NCBI GenBank assembly: GCA_950022295.1
Contig: OX465601.1
Span: 72,673,501-72,737,500, forward strand
DNA from: Bromus sterilis
Lineage: Eukaryota; Streptophyta; Magnoliopsida; Poales; Poaceae
Reading direction: 5' to 3'
DNA: 64,000 nt
The notes below the pieces were generated by a model. That model was given only the letters and a program-made list of their open reading frames with translations, was not told where the DNA came from and searched no databases. The translations under genes and the position numbers were made by a program. Positions 44,041-55,230 of this stretch are shown piece after piece; position 1 is the first letter of the stretch; every line of letters begins with the position of its first letter.

Positions 44041-45090
44041 TCCCTCGGACGCAAAACCCCGAGATATACATTCATCTTGTCCAGAAGCGATTCCGATCAC
44101 CGTAGCCATCAAAACCTAGCTTCAGGGGTCACTAGGTTCCTGTTTTGGCACCCTGCCCGAGAGGTCCTTGGCCCTCGGGGTCATCTTCATCAACCCTCCT
44201 TCCTCCATATGGATCGTGAGAAGTTCCACCTTCGATTACGGGTTCTCGACAGTAGCTTGTTGGTATTCTCTCCCCGATGTTCAATACAAAGATCTCATGC
44301 GCTTTCCTACATGATTGAGATCCATATGATGTAATTGGTGTTGTGTTTGTTGGGATACGATGAATTGTTACATTATTCAGTCCTAAGAAGTTTATGAATT
44401 ATTGTTGCTGCAATTTGTTGTTCTTAATGCTTGTTAATCTATGGTTGTATGCGCCTGTTAAATTTGGAACTGGCGATCTCAATGGTGACAACTTGGGACA
44501 CCAAAGGGGATGGGGTATAATTTGAGGATTACATGTGTTCATAGAGTGTTAATGATTTGTTCCGGTGCTCTTTGACAGGAGCACCTTAATCTCCATTAGT
44601 TCCTTTTGGACCCGCTGATAACGGGATGGTAGGACAATAGATGTTGTGCAAGTTCTTATTGCAAGCACATACAACTACATACGAAATGCATGCTTACGTA
44701 TGGTTCTTAGATAGGATGCTCTAGTATGTTTATTCTAGAGTTAGTGCAATTTTTTCAATTCCCAACTGTAATTTGTTCACCCAACACTTGAGCTTTTACT
44801 TGGAGAGTTACCACTAATGAAACCTTGATCCCCGATCCATCTTTCACCGTTATTGATTTCGTTGTTACTATTGCTCTCTTTGCTGCTAATACTTTGTTAC
44901 TATTTTGTGGTGTGTGTGATTAGGGAAGTCTGCAAAGGTTACACCCGTCAACACATCACTACTTTATGTTACCTTTGTTAATAAAAAAAATTCTAGTGCT
45001 TCTTCAGGTGTGGTCGAATTGACTACTCAACTGCTAAGGCTTATAAGTATTCTTTGGCTCCACTTGTGTCGAATCAAAAAATTGGGTTAC

Positions 45091-45576
45091 TGACAAGGGT
45101 GGAACTCATCAATTCCCATGGTTAGGTACCCTGGGTTGATTGAAGGGGAAGGAATGCGAGGTTTGTGATCTCATCAGCTAACAGTAGACAGTGATTTACC
45201 GAGGTTCATGGCCCTCGATAGGTAAAACCCCTACTTCCTGCTTGATGTATTATATGATGGAGGCGATTACAGTGGTGGTTCCGACGAGATTGCTCAGGCC
45301 AGAGGGTTGCAAGATGTCTTGGATCTCCCTAGATATACTAGGCTAGGTCTTGAGGAGTCCGTCTAGGTTTACAAAGTGGTTTCCTGTTCTATTTAGTCTT
45401 GTACGCCAAGTCTTCGACTCCTCGTAGGTCTTGGACTCCATGTCGACGCAATCGTCGGTGCCTCAGGTGGGCTCGGCAGATTGATGTTGGGCCTTCCGAG
45501 GCTTGTAGTGGGCCACCGTTCTTGACACGCACCGGGTGCCCTCACGAAGGGGAGTCGTGGGGGTATTCCCTCATCA
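45091..45576 (+). mobile_element. Solo LTR related to element G
   Basis: 486 bp, begins TGACAAGGG and ends CCCTCATCA, flanked by a perfect GTTAC duplication (45086-45090 and 45577-45581). Landmarks shared with the G LTRs: GTACCCTGGGTT, GGCGATTACAGTGG, ATACTAGGCTAGGTCT, GAGTCCGT and TTGTACGCCAAGT. With the insert removed, the F LTR reads GGGTTAC-ACTACCC, as expected. Unequal or intra-element recombination is the usual origin of solo LTRs. Confidence 0.88.
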
Positions 45577-45639
45577 GTTACACTACCCTCGAAAGACTAT
45601 CGCGATCCCCTACACTTGTAGGTTATCAAGACTGATTTT

Positions 45640-45657
45640 TAGTGTCGTTGCCGGAGA
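45640..45657 (+). other. Degenerate primer-binding site of element F
   Basis: TAGTGTCGTTGCCGGAGA, four changes from TGGCGCCGTTGCCGGGGA, 11 bp after the LTR end. Confidence 0.65.
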
Positions 45658-45722
45658 GCATAGCTTTACTTATAAGTTCACTTGAGAAATACACTTTATC
45701 TTTATATCTTTGTTTGCTACTA

Positions 45723-46899
45723 ATGGTTACTTCCTTTGAAACTAGATCTTATTGGCAAGGTGGATTCACGGAGGATCAACAAAAATATCATAAGGAATGC
45801 TGCCCGTCTGAAAAAGGGATATTAATATGGAAACTAGTAAATCAACTTAATAGTTATGCTAGAAACTTGTGCTCTGATTATGATAAATATTTTTGTTGTG
45901 ACGAATCTTGTTGTTGCATGATGTTTAAACACCTTCCTTTCCAATGTTGGTATAATGATAATGAAACCTTGCTTCTTATACTATGGGACATTAGGATTTC
46001 TTTGATGTAGAACAAATAGAAGAATTTGTTACTTTTAAGGGTGCGTATGAAATTGCTTCCTTTTTTGAGGATATTGAAGATGCCCCTTACAAATCTGAGA
46101 GTCTTGCTATACTTAAATATTGCTTTGAGAATTACAATGATAATGCTTATATTACTAACTATCTCAAAAGGTTCTCTCCTCCAAAGGAAGAGACTAATGC
46201 TTTGCGGGACTCTATGAAAGAAGAAAATGCTGAAACTGAAAAATCATTGGATGGAAAAAGGAGGAGGGTGACGAACAAAAGGAGGAAGAATGGAGTAGCT
46301 ACCCATGTCTACCTTCTAATGAGAGTAACTCTTTGACTCTTACTTTATATGCTTGCCCTCCATGCTTATCGAAGGAGGATGAATGTTATATTGATTTTTA
46401 CGATCCTATGGATTCTTTTGAAATACCCCTTTTTGATGAAATTGATGCATGTGGCCATGATGCCCATATGAATGAAACTTGCAAGGTTGATTTTTCTACT
46501 ATTATTTATGATAATCGTTGCTATTTTGATAAATCTTATGTTAACCCTCTATTTCTGCCTAGTATGGACATTAATGATAATGAGGAGTTTTTCTTAGAAA
46601 GTTTATATGATAATGCTTTAGATGATGGTCCTGTGTTGCTTGATGATATAAATTATAATGATATTGAAAATGGGATTGGATAGGCCTTGAATTTAGCTAG
46701 AAGGAGTCCCATACATTTGGAGAGTGATCAATCATCTTGTTACTATACTTTCAAAAGTGGGTTTGGAGATATCATGACTTTAGTTAATGTTTACACCACT
46801 ATTTTGGAGCATGCTATGAATTATGTGCTAGTAGATCATGAAAAGCATGCTTTATGTGATATTGTTGAGTTTTTTCATGATGCTACTAAAAATTATTAG
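45723..46899 (+). pseudogene. Broken acidic ORF of element F, function unknown
   Basis: Frames at 45642-46010, 46026-46217, 46333-46683 and 46687-46899 appear to be pieces of one protein. The 46333 piece is acidic (EDECYIDFYDPMDSFEIPLFDEIDAC, SLYDNALDDGPVLLDDINYNDIENG). The last ends HALCDIVEFFHDATKNY at a stop. I recognise it as the kind of unassigned ORF present in non-autonomous Triticeae Gypsy elements; it occupies the gag position but I see no clear gag motif. Several frameshifts and stops. Confidence 0.5.
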
Positions 46900-47133
46900 G
46901 GAAATATGGTTGTAGAAATTTTCATGTTACTAACACACTTCTCTCCATGTTGAAATCTTGAAGGTGCTTTTGTTTTACCTTTCTATGCTTGATACTTTGT
47001 GCTTTTTTATTGATTTTCTTACAAGATGCCCATGCATAGGAAGCATGTTAGACTTAAATATGGTTTATGTTTGCTCCTTTGATGCTTTCTTTGTGCTTCA
47101 ACTCTTATTCTCTTGTGAGCATTGTTACACTCA

Positions 47134-47185
47134 TGCCTAGCTAATGGCATTAAAGAAGCGCTTATTGGGAGGCAACCCAAAATGG
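47134..47185 (+). other. Conserved post-gag hairpin block, copy in F
   Basis: CCTAGCTAATGGCATTAAAG, then AAGCGCTTA and TTGGG-AGGCAA-CCCAA. Plus-strand orthologue of the blocks in A, C, D and E. Confidence 0.6.
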
Positions 47186-49337
47186 ATTAGGTTTCTTTTT
47201 GTGTGTCAACATGGTTGAGGCTACTGTATTGATCATGTTTGTATCTTTACTTTCAATTTTTGTACCGAGTTTACCCTCTAATGTTTGGGAAAGTGAAAGA
47301 TACGTCTTGTTGTCCAGAAAACAGATTATGTACGCTCCAGTGCAGAAATCTTTAAAAAACACCAGTTCAAGTTTATGAGCTAATTTTTTTACACAGCATG
47401 CCTTATACAATTTCTCAACTTTCATCAGTTTTGAGTTTTCTTATTTTAGCTAGAAAAGTGCACCTGAAAAATAACCTTTACAATTTTTCCTGTTTTGGCA
47501 GATTACCTAAATGTGTATTAACTGCTCTAATAAGTTTATGAGAAATTTTGTGTGAAGTAATTTTTCAAGTTTCACGAGAGGAGATGATGGAAGGAGATCA
47601 AGGAGTGAGAAAATATCAAGCTTTGGGATGCCCCGTCACCCCCGAGAAATATTCAAGGAGACTTAAGCGTCTAAGCTCTGAGATGCCCTGAGGCATCCCA
47701 TTCTTCATCAACAATTATCAGTTTGTCTCTCTTGACACTATATTTTTATTGTTTCACATGATATGTGTTGTTCTTGGAGCATCTTTTCTTTGCTTTTTGT
47801 TTTTGTTTTGTTTTGTTTGCTGGTCATTACAATGTTGTACCCTAGCATGCTTGATTCAGAGAGATTCACACTCCACTTTATCATAGAATGCCCTAGAGCT
47901 TCACTTATATTTGTTGAGTATTAAATTTATCTAATTCCTATTTGTTAGCTCTTGTTCTTCACTTATATCTTGTTTTAGAGCTGTTAATTTATTTTGTAGA
48001 AAGTATTTAGAACTCTCCCGCTTCACATATATTTGTTTAGAGAGTTTTTTTTCTGTTGCACTGGTTTATATGTCTCATGGTATGATTTATATGTGTTGTA
48101 TAGGTAATCCAGATCACTAGGCCTTGCTTAGGATATCTTGCAATAGTGTTGAGGTATTGATTGAGTAATGATGAATGTTTATGCAATTGAGCTTGCGCCC
48201 ATTGGTGATAGGTGTCATATCTTGGCTCAATGTGATTTATTTTCGAAAACTAAAAAAATCTGTTGAGAACTCTAGCTACTAAATAGATCACTAATCTTTG
48301 CGGGGTTGTAAAAGAGTACCCTCACGTATCATGGGTTGAGGATGTGCAAGGATTACCAAACCCCCAAACACTCCTCTTAGGGTGCTTGTCTCTTCGTGAA
48401 TCCCCCGACTAGATTGAGAGTTTCCGATATAAGTGGATGAGTTCGTTTGACTCATGCAAGTATTCGATTCTTGGCACTCCTACCAACCTATATTTTGCTA
48501 GCCTCTTCGGTATCGTGCATTTCCCTTTGTCATATTGAGAGTTGGTGCAAACTTGGTTGGTGCATCCAAATCCTTGGCATGATACGCTCCATCATGCATA
48601 AGCCTCATTATCTTCCCCAAAACAACCGCCATACCTACCTATCATGGCATTTTTATATCCATTCCGAGATATATTGCCATGCAACATCCATCGTTCTTAA
48701 TATTCATATGACTTATCCTTCATTTTCATATTGCCTAGCATGATCTCATAGCCTACATGTAGTTGGGATTTTCCCGTTATTCATATTCTTGTTGCATGTT
48801 GCGTTTGATTCATTGCACATACTGCTACACTGGTAGATGCATTCATATAGAGTCATTATTTTTTGATTCAGTTGTAAGTAAATAAAAGTGTGTTGATGGT
48901 CTTATAGAGTGTTGCCCCTACAAGTGTGGAAAGAAATAAAGATCCCAAAGTGGAAAAATACCAAAAAAAGATCCCAAAGAGGACGAAAGAAAGAAAAAGA
49001 GAATAAAGAGCCATGGATGCCATAAAAAAATAGTAGACAAAGTTCTCAACAAATATTCAGTATTTTTATTCTAAACCTTCCTCACTCCTGGCACGGGAAC
49101 TCTGACTGGAGACAATCGATTCACGGACAATAAAAACTCAATTGTTTATATGTTCTTTCATTGCTTGATTTAATATCAACTATAGACTATTGCTTTATAT
49201 CACTTTGTTGATCTTTTCTTTATGAATCTTTATTACATTAAATTAATTGCCTTTACTCCTAGTACCATGTCACATCAGAAATTATCTTGTTATCATTTAC
49301 CTACTCGAGGACGAGCAGGAATTAAGCTCGGAGATGC
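47186..49337 (+). other. 3' noncoding internal region and polypurine tract of F
   Basis: Plus-strand counterpart of the noncoding regions in A, C, D and E, with an A/G-rich run near 48930-49030 and, before the LTR at 49338, GAGGACGAGCAGGAATTAAG then CTCGGAGATGC as the decayed polypurine tract. ORF 48447-48743 and others are shadows. Confidence 0.65.
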
Positions 49338-49857
49338 TGATACGTCTCAAATGTATCCATATTTTTGCGTGTTCCATGCTCATTTTGTGTCATTGCTATA
49401 TATTTGTGTCATGCTTTTAAATCATTTATTGGACTAACCTACTAATACAGAGCCTAGTGCCCGTTTCTGTCTGTTTGTTGTTGCATTGCAGAAAAAGTTC
49501 AAAAGGGTTTGCTCAGAAAATTCCCAAATTTCTTATTCATCAGAAGAGTCCTCCAGTTTGAGGGGCAGCTTTGGGGGTGGCCCCACACTACCCAGGTGAC
49601 CAGAGGGCATGGCCAGAGGGTTGCCCGCGCACCCTGGCCGCCAGGTCAACCTAGACACCTCCTCAGAGCCCCCCTTTGGCCTATATTTATCCCCCAGACG
49701 CAAAAACCGGAGATGTGCATCCATCTTTTCAGAAAGCAACCCCGATCTCCGCCGCCATCCAAAATTAGCTTCGGGGGTCACCAGGTTCCTGTTCCGGCAC
49801 CCTGCGGGAGAGGATCTTGGCCCCTGGGGTCATCTTCATCAACCCTCCTTCCTCGAT
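49338..49857 (+). repeat. 3' LTR of element F, truncated
   Basis: TGATACGTCTCAAATG to about CCTTCCTCGATG. The match to the 5' LTR ends near 49855, so the last ~930 bp of the LTR are missing; no target-site duplication can be identified. Confidence 0.82.
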
Positions 49858-51610
49858 GATCTTCATCTTCATCTCAATATTTTTCGTGCCCGGTTGCCAC
49901 TTTCTCCCTACTTTTGCAATCGCACAGAAATACATAATGGTAGAGTTGGAGAGGCGTACCGACGATCAACGACGGCGTCAGGCCCCAGGCAGCTCGGGCG
50001 CTGACCTGGGGTGTAGCCGTGAATGCCTTTGTACGCTATAGCAACAACAGTGTACTGTAGCTACAGTAAAATACTGTAGCATGCAAGCTTGCCTGGGTCG
50101 TTGGTTAATCCTACTTCCGCCATTATCGACGATGGACTAGCGACTTCACATTATGGTCATCGATTATGTGCAAGTCGTAGGGTGCAATGTGTCTTTTCTC
50201 ATTAAACGAAGAATGCAGGCTTTGCTAAAATGTCGCGCCCCTTGCTTCATGCCTACGAAGTATGTAGATACGGTCAACCACGCATCACACAGTAACTCAT
50301 CCTTCATCATCGAGTACATTGTTACCGTGCTCTATAGAAACTATGAGAAAGTAAAAAAAAACTTGAATGGCATTTGACCAAACACCTTTTGGATGTGGTA
50401 TGCGCCATGGACGGTGCCGGCAAGGGGCGAAGGGCACCTGGTTGCGGACGGATCCAAGGTGAACGGTGACGTAATCCTAGGCAAACAAGCGTGTTGGTGA
50501 AGTCTGCAGACGTTCGACAATATATAAGCGATGATCGAAGAATACAACGAACGTCGAACAAAGAGGATGCGAATGTTCAACAAGGAGGAGGTAGAGCTAA
50601 AGTGGAGAAAAAATAATGATTCGAGAGAGGATCCAAAAAGTTGACTATCCTTCGGCGTCACACAAATGCATGCATCATGAGAAACATGTGGCACACCATA
50701 TTTTTGTGGTACTACTAGTATTGGCGTCACACATACGAGCAATGGAGCCTAGCGATGCTGTTCTACAACTTGAAACCTACTCATTGCTTGTATACTAGCT
50801 ACAGTACTTCCTAGAGAAATTATAAATGACCTATGTTTGTTGCTTGCATGCTTGCAGTGGAACGAATGGGGCTAACAGCAAGCAGCAACTTGCGGAAAGA
50901 GGTTCACTGCCGCAGCTAGCTACACTCGCTGCCCTTGTGACGATGATGCCACTGCAATGGAAGCGTGCCTCTGCACTGTGGTCAGTGTATTACACCATCC
51001 TACGAACGGTAGGGCCTAGGAGCTTTTTGTTTTTGAACTGGTAGGGGCTAAGGAACTGGATAGCTGCTGTGCTATTTATAAACAATTATAGAGCATTCCC
51101 ACCGAAGCTAGATTCTGAAGTACTGTACCTTTTTTCCTTTGAGACGAAGGAATCAACAAGATGCTTGGATGCATGCATGCATCCATACAAATCAAAAGTA
51201 AGAGACGTGTCTTTTCAGCATGAAGAAAATTCACCAAGCTTGCAGCGAATGCTTCCAGCTCATATGTTACATTCGTTAGTCCAGCTGAAACTATATGTAT
51301 ATACGTTTCAGTAAAAAAATCATCTTGATAACATAACAGAACACATCATATGCTAATCTTGGTTTTAGAAGGGGACTTCCTCAATTCATTGTATACCATC
51401 TTCCTGCTTGCCATGTACTAGACACCACCACCTAGACACCACCACCGCCTAGAACCCGCCGCCGGCCATCCGGCCGCGTCGGCCACCATACTGTCGTTTG
51501 CCACTCCGGCAAACGGCGGCCACCTCTATACTCCTGTCGTTTGTCATTCCGACCGGCGGCAGCCACCACAACGACGGTAGTTCAAGGTGTGCACCATCGC
51601 CCTGCAGGCT
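49858..51610. other. Unassigned low-copy-looking stretch
   Basis: No LTR, primer site or protein family recognised on either strand. ORFs (for example 50341-50742 minus, 50826-51044 plus) are short, without motifs, codon signal or plausible starts. The only landmarks are a C+G-rich CCACCACCGCC-type segment at 51420-51560 and small repeats (CTGTAGCTACAG near 50054). It might be decayed element or original intergenic DNA. Confidence 0.5.
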
Positions 51611-51619
51611 TGCTTGGTG

Positions 51620-52591
51620 ATGGCGCTCTCGGATCTTAAGTTCGATGTTGGTATTGCCTTCTAGAATGAGATATGGCGCTCATTCGGGCTACCAGTTAAC
51701 AGCTTTGAAGGAGATAGTCTCAAGGAATTCATCCTTGTTGCAGAGTTCTCAAGATCAAGACTCAAGCTTAACGAAGATTCCGTAGGCTTAATCCTACAAT
51801 CTTGCTTTGGGGGCAGTGCTAGGAGATACAATGTGCAAGTCCTCCAAAACTGGTCTTTCAAGTTCAGCATCTCAACCAGGCCAATTGGGTTTGAGATCAT
51901 CAAAAGAGGTAACATTGCAAATGACATTTTCAATCTAGCCTTCCTTTTCTGGGGACATGGAGGTCCAGACTATAGGAAAGAATATCAAATTTATCTCAAA
52001 GAATTAGAAAATGAATGGACCACGGTTGATAGACCATCATCTCATAGATCATATGCCAGTGTTGTTCAATCCCCTAGAGTTAATCATCAGTTGGATATTC
52101 AAACTAGGATTGATCGTAGCGCCCCGGGTTCGGTGTTTGCTAGATTATCGTGGCCGGATAAACAGAGAATTAATGGCACTAATGGAAATAATGCCAGAGT
52201 CATTACTTCACCTAATAATATCCCTTTACCACGAGAGTATAATCAGGGGACAAAGAATAACACCCAGGGACAAATAAACGGCCGTAATAAACAGGGCCCA
52301 TTTTGTGTCCGCTGTCACGGCACTGATCATTATAGGCTTAATTGCCGGAACCGGATCAGATGTTTTGAATGCAAGAGATTGGGCCACATCAAATCAAACT
52401 GCTTCTTCCGGGCCGACAAACAGAAAGAACCTGCCATATCCGGTAAACAAAGATGGAAGCAAATCGGCCCAAATAAGGACACTAGCCGTGACTCAGGGGA
52501 TGGGTTGCCGGACCCACCAGCCAGCGACCGACAGATGATTCACCTTCCTGCACAATTTATTCCCCCACCGGCTCCAGTCACGTCTCATTAA
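51620..52591 (+). pseudogene. Two-zinc-knuckle ORF, LINE ORF1/gag-like remnant
   Basis: The frame is open from about 51664 (FKEFILVAEF-like, LKLNEDSVGLILQSCFGGSA) to the stop at 52589-52591; the first Met in the open part is 51833 (MQVLQNWSFKFSIS). Two CCHC knuckles lie at residues ~158-171 (CVRCHGTDHYRLNC) and ~177-190 (CFECKRLGHIKSNC), followed by a basic, then Pro-rich tail. The N-terminal block (LVAEF.R.RL.L.EDSVG.ILQS..GG) with paired knuckles resembles plant non-LTR retrotransposon ORF1 / DUF4283-zinc-knuckle proteins, an RNA-binding role. The start region has a stop near 51661 and no clear initiation. H was inserted 75 bp after its stop. Confidence 0.6.
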
Positions 52592-52666
52592 GAGCTTCCC
52601 CCTACTTCTCCAAATCGCACTACCTCCAGGGTTCCTGAGCTGCCGCACTCCATCATGGCGACCTTC

Positions 52667-53514
52667 TGATACGTCCAAAACGTATCTATAATTTATGCTT
52701 GCTCCATGCCTCTTTTGTGTGATATTGCTATGATATTGATGAACTTCCATACACTTTTGATCATATTTGGACTAACCTATTAACTCAGTGCACCCCAGTG
52801 CCAGTTCCTGTTTTCTGCTGTTTTTCTATTTCAGGTTTCCCCCTTATTAAAAGTGCCAGAAAAATTCCGGGAAAAATATAGGAAAAATCAGCGTACCGAA
52901 AGCTTCACGAAGAGCCCGAGAGAGGCCAGAGGGGAGCCAGGGGGCCCCAGGTGGCCAGAGAGCGCGGCCCCACCCCTGGCCGCGCCAGCGGGGCGCCTGG
53001 AGCCCCTGGCCCACCTCTGGCTGCCCCCTTTCGCCTATTTATTCCTCATGACGAGAAACCCTCGGGGACGGAACCCTTTTTCGCGATCTCTCCTCTGTTT
53101 CGCCGCCGCCGCGCTTCCAAGATCGGGAGCACCATAAGACCTCTTCCCGGCACCCTGCCGGAGGGAGGAATCACCTCCGGGAGCTTCTGCACCACCATGG
53201 ATGCTTCCCGGATGAACCGTTAGTAGTCCACCTTGGACCATGGGTCTATGATCAGTAGCTATGTGATGTTCTCCTCCCCTCTTTGTTCTTCATGGATTAG
53301 ACCTCGTGAGCTGCCCTACATGATCGAGGCACATATGTAATCTTTTTGATGTTGCTATGTTGAGTTTGCTGGGATCTGATGGATTATGAGATTATGTTCA
53401 GATTGTGATTGAGTTATATATTTGATTCTCTTCTTTTATATTTATGTTCTTGAGTAATTCTTGCATGTTCTCCGTTGCTGTTTATTGCTTTGGCCAAGTA
53501 GTAGGTAGTGACTC
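52667..53514 (+). repeat. Gypsy LTR H, first piece
   Basis: Plus-oriented LTR of the A/C/E family: starts TGATACGTCCAAAACGTATC, contains CCTATTTATTCCTC (TATA-like, 53033-53046) and ends at the G insertion (GTAGGTAGTGACTC). It continues at 63941. ORFs 52853-53223 are GC-rich shadows also present inverted in C and E. Confidence 0.88.
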
Positions 53515-53960
53515 TGACGGGGATCAACCCCGGCAAATCCCATGTCAGGGACCCTGGGTTAGTCATAGAGATGGCACAGGTTGGACGATACTCGTCGGCT
53601 AACAGGAGAAGCACTTCCTGCTCGATATTATTACGCGAGGGGCGATTACAGTGGAGGCCAAGGCGAGTTCTCGCAAGGCTAGGATGAGTAGATGCGTATT
53701 GAGATGATTTAGACGTCTCCCCTCCGAGCCTTTATATACTAGGCTAGGTCTCAGGGAGTCCGTGCTAGGTTACATAGGTAGTTTCCTAATTCTAGTCCTG
53801 CCTTGTACGCCAAGTTGCACCGTCCATGTAAGTCGCGGACTCCTACGTCGGTGCTTGGTTGGGCCAATCGTGGGCTTGTCGTAGCTTCCCAGTGGGCCTT
53901 CTGTCTTCATACGCACCAGGTAGCCTCACATGTAGGATTCGTGGGGTCACCCCCTCGTCA
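53515..53960 (-). repeat. 3' LTR of element G
   Basis: 446 bp; plus-strand TGACGGGG...CCCTCGTCA. Short compared with the other Gypsy LTRs here. Confidence 0.93.
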
Positions 53961-53980
53961 GTAGCCCCCGAGTGCCTGGG
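53961..53980 (-). other. Polypurine tract of element G
   Basis: Minus strand GGCACTCGGGGGCTAC directly before the LTR. The core GCACTCGGGGGCT recurs in the units of the tandem array at 59158-60117. Confidence 0.75.
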
Positions 53981-55102
53981 GGACTCAAAGAGTTGCGTAG
54001 GGACTCAAATTCATCTGCGCCTTATTTTTTGTAAGCGTGGTATCGCCACGGGTCGCTGGCAGTTTTGAGCCATGACAATATCTGTTTCGAGGGATTGCTA
54101 AGCTGAAAGGGCCCAAGGAGTCGACTGGTCGAGCCTTGGTGAATTGTGCTAGTGAAAAATACCACAGTAGCCCAATCAAGCTCATGTCCCTCGACATGAA
54201 CTCGGAACACTGGTGTCAAGCAAAGTCATGCCGCTGCAGGTCTTATAGGATCAATTGCCGCCAGTCTAAGCACATAGTCTGAGTGCGTCCGCTCGGCTCT
54301 TTCTATCATTCGAGCGCATGGAAATGGTCGGGGGTGAAATCGCTCTGCGGCAAGACCCGGCCCGGCCGTTCTGCGCAGCGGGATCTTTCCTACACGCTAA
54401 GCTTGCGCGGCATCTGGGTACAGTGTGTCGTAGCCCAGGTATAATATTTTTTGTTTTGAGGCATGGAGCCTGATTTAGCAATGCACCCACTTGGAATAAA
54501 CAATCAAGTGAGCTGTTTTAGTCGTCACTCGCGGAGCTTGTAGCGATATCAGGAGAGGAAAATAAGATGGCACCCACTCGGAATACCGTCGAGTGCGCAA
54601 GTAATTCATGCTTGCTGAATTGCTGAGTCTTTTTCTGTGAGTGGTCACTCGAATGCTTTTCTGCTCTTTGGGTGAGGGAGCACCCAAACTCTGAGAGTAT
54701 TTTGTGTCTGCCGGTGTGAGTGATCACTCGAGCACGTTCTGCCTTCTGGGTGAGGGAGCACCCAGACTCAAAAGGGTACTCCCAATGGGAGTAAAATATT
54801 ATTTGAAATAATATGGAAAAGCTTTATGAAGAGCTGAATGCTGACCGAACATGCGTGCTCGAGACGCGTTTACTGGTCTTCCTGACAGGTTGGGTCGCCA
54901 TGTCAAGTGAAAATTGAGTGACTTGACATCTGTTGCCCGAAAATTTCGCACTTCGTGATGATGGCCCTCGTTTTTCGCGCGCGGTGGGCGGTATGGTTAG
55001 TGCGCCGGTTGAGTTTTCCATGTTCCTCGGCTATCGTGGGCTCGTGCCATGTCTCCTGGATTCCAAAATGAGCGGTGACGATTTGTTTGCTCGGGCTGGT
55101 GG
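53981..55102. other. Noncoding region of G upstream of the antisense gene
   Basis: No ORF of note. Short local repeats: GCACCCACT(C/T)GGAAT at about 54482 and 54570, and two similar ~78-bp units at about 54643-54700 and 54720-54775, each with a GGGTGAGGGAGCACCC palindrome. It would be the promoter-proximal region of the plus-strand gene and the 3' untranslated part of the minus-strand transcript. Confidence 0.55.
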
Positions 55103-55109
55103 TTAAATA
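55103..55109 (+). promoter_or_regulatory. Candidate TATA box of the antisense gene in G
   Basis: GGTTAAATACC, 122 bp upstream of the ATG at 55231, followed by a pyrimidine-rich leader (CTTCTCCTGTCTTCC). Spacing fits a plant promoter with a ~90-nt leader; not proven. Confidence 0.4.
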
Positions 55110-55230
55110 CCGGGGTCTGGTGTGTTTTAGGTTTTCACCCAGCCATTGCCTTCTCCTGTCTTCCTTTCTTCTTCCTTCGTTGTTCTTTGTCGTCCGCCTG
55201 TCTTTTCGTGCGGTTTGCTAGCTGAGATCC

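Larger units (their letters stand above)
43685..45628 (+). repeat. 5' LTR of element F (contains a solo LTR)
   Basis: Begins TTATACGTCTCAAATG, ends GGTTATCA. It matches 49338-49857 over the first ~510 bp. Excluding the nested solo LTR and one GTTAC copy it is about 1453 bp. Confidence 0.85.
43685..49857 (+). mobile_element. Gypsy element F, non-autonomous, 3' LTR truncated
   Basis: Plus-strand element: 5' LTR 43685-45628 with a nested solo LTR, degenerate primer site, a degenerate ORF region (45723-46899), the hairpin block, a noncoding region with an A/G-rich run, polypurine tract, and 3' LTR from 49338 that loses homology near 49857. No enzyme domains. It is clearly older than A, C and E (LTR start mutated to TTATACG in the 5' copy). 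Confidence 0.82.

Noticed and set aside
50341..50742. Minus-strand ORF of 133 codons as a host gene
   Set aside because: No domain, low-complexity Ser/Leu composition, no exon partner found.
54266..54727. Short minus-strand ORFs between the G polypurine tract and the antisense gene as remnants of RT or integrase
   Set aside because: None shows RT, RNase H or integrase motifs; the region has local repeats instead.
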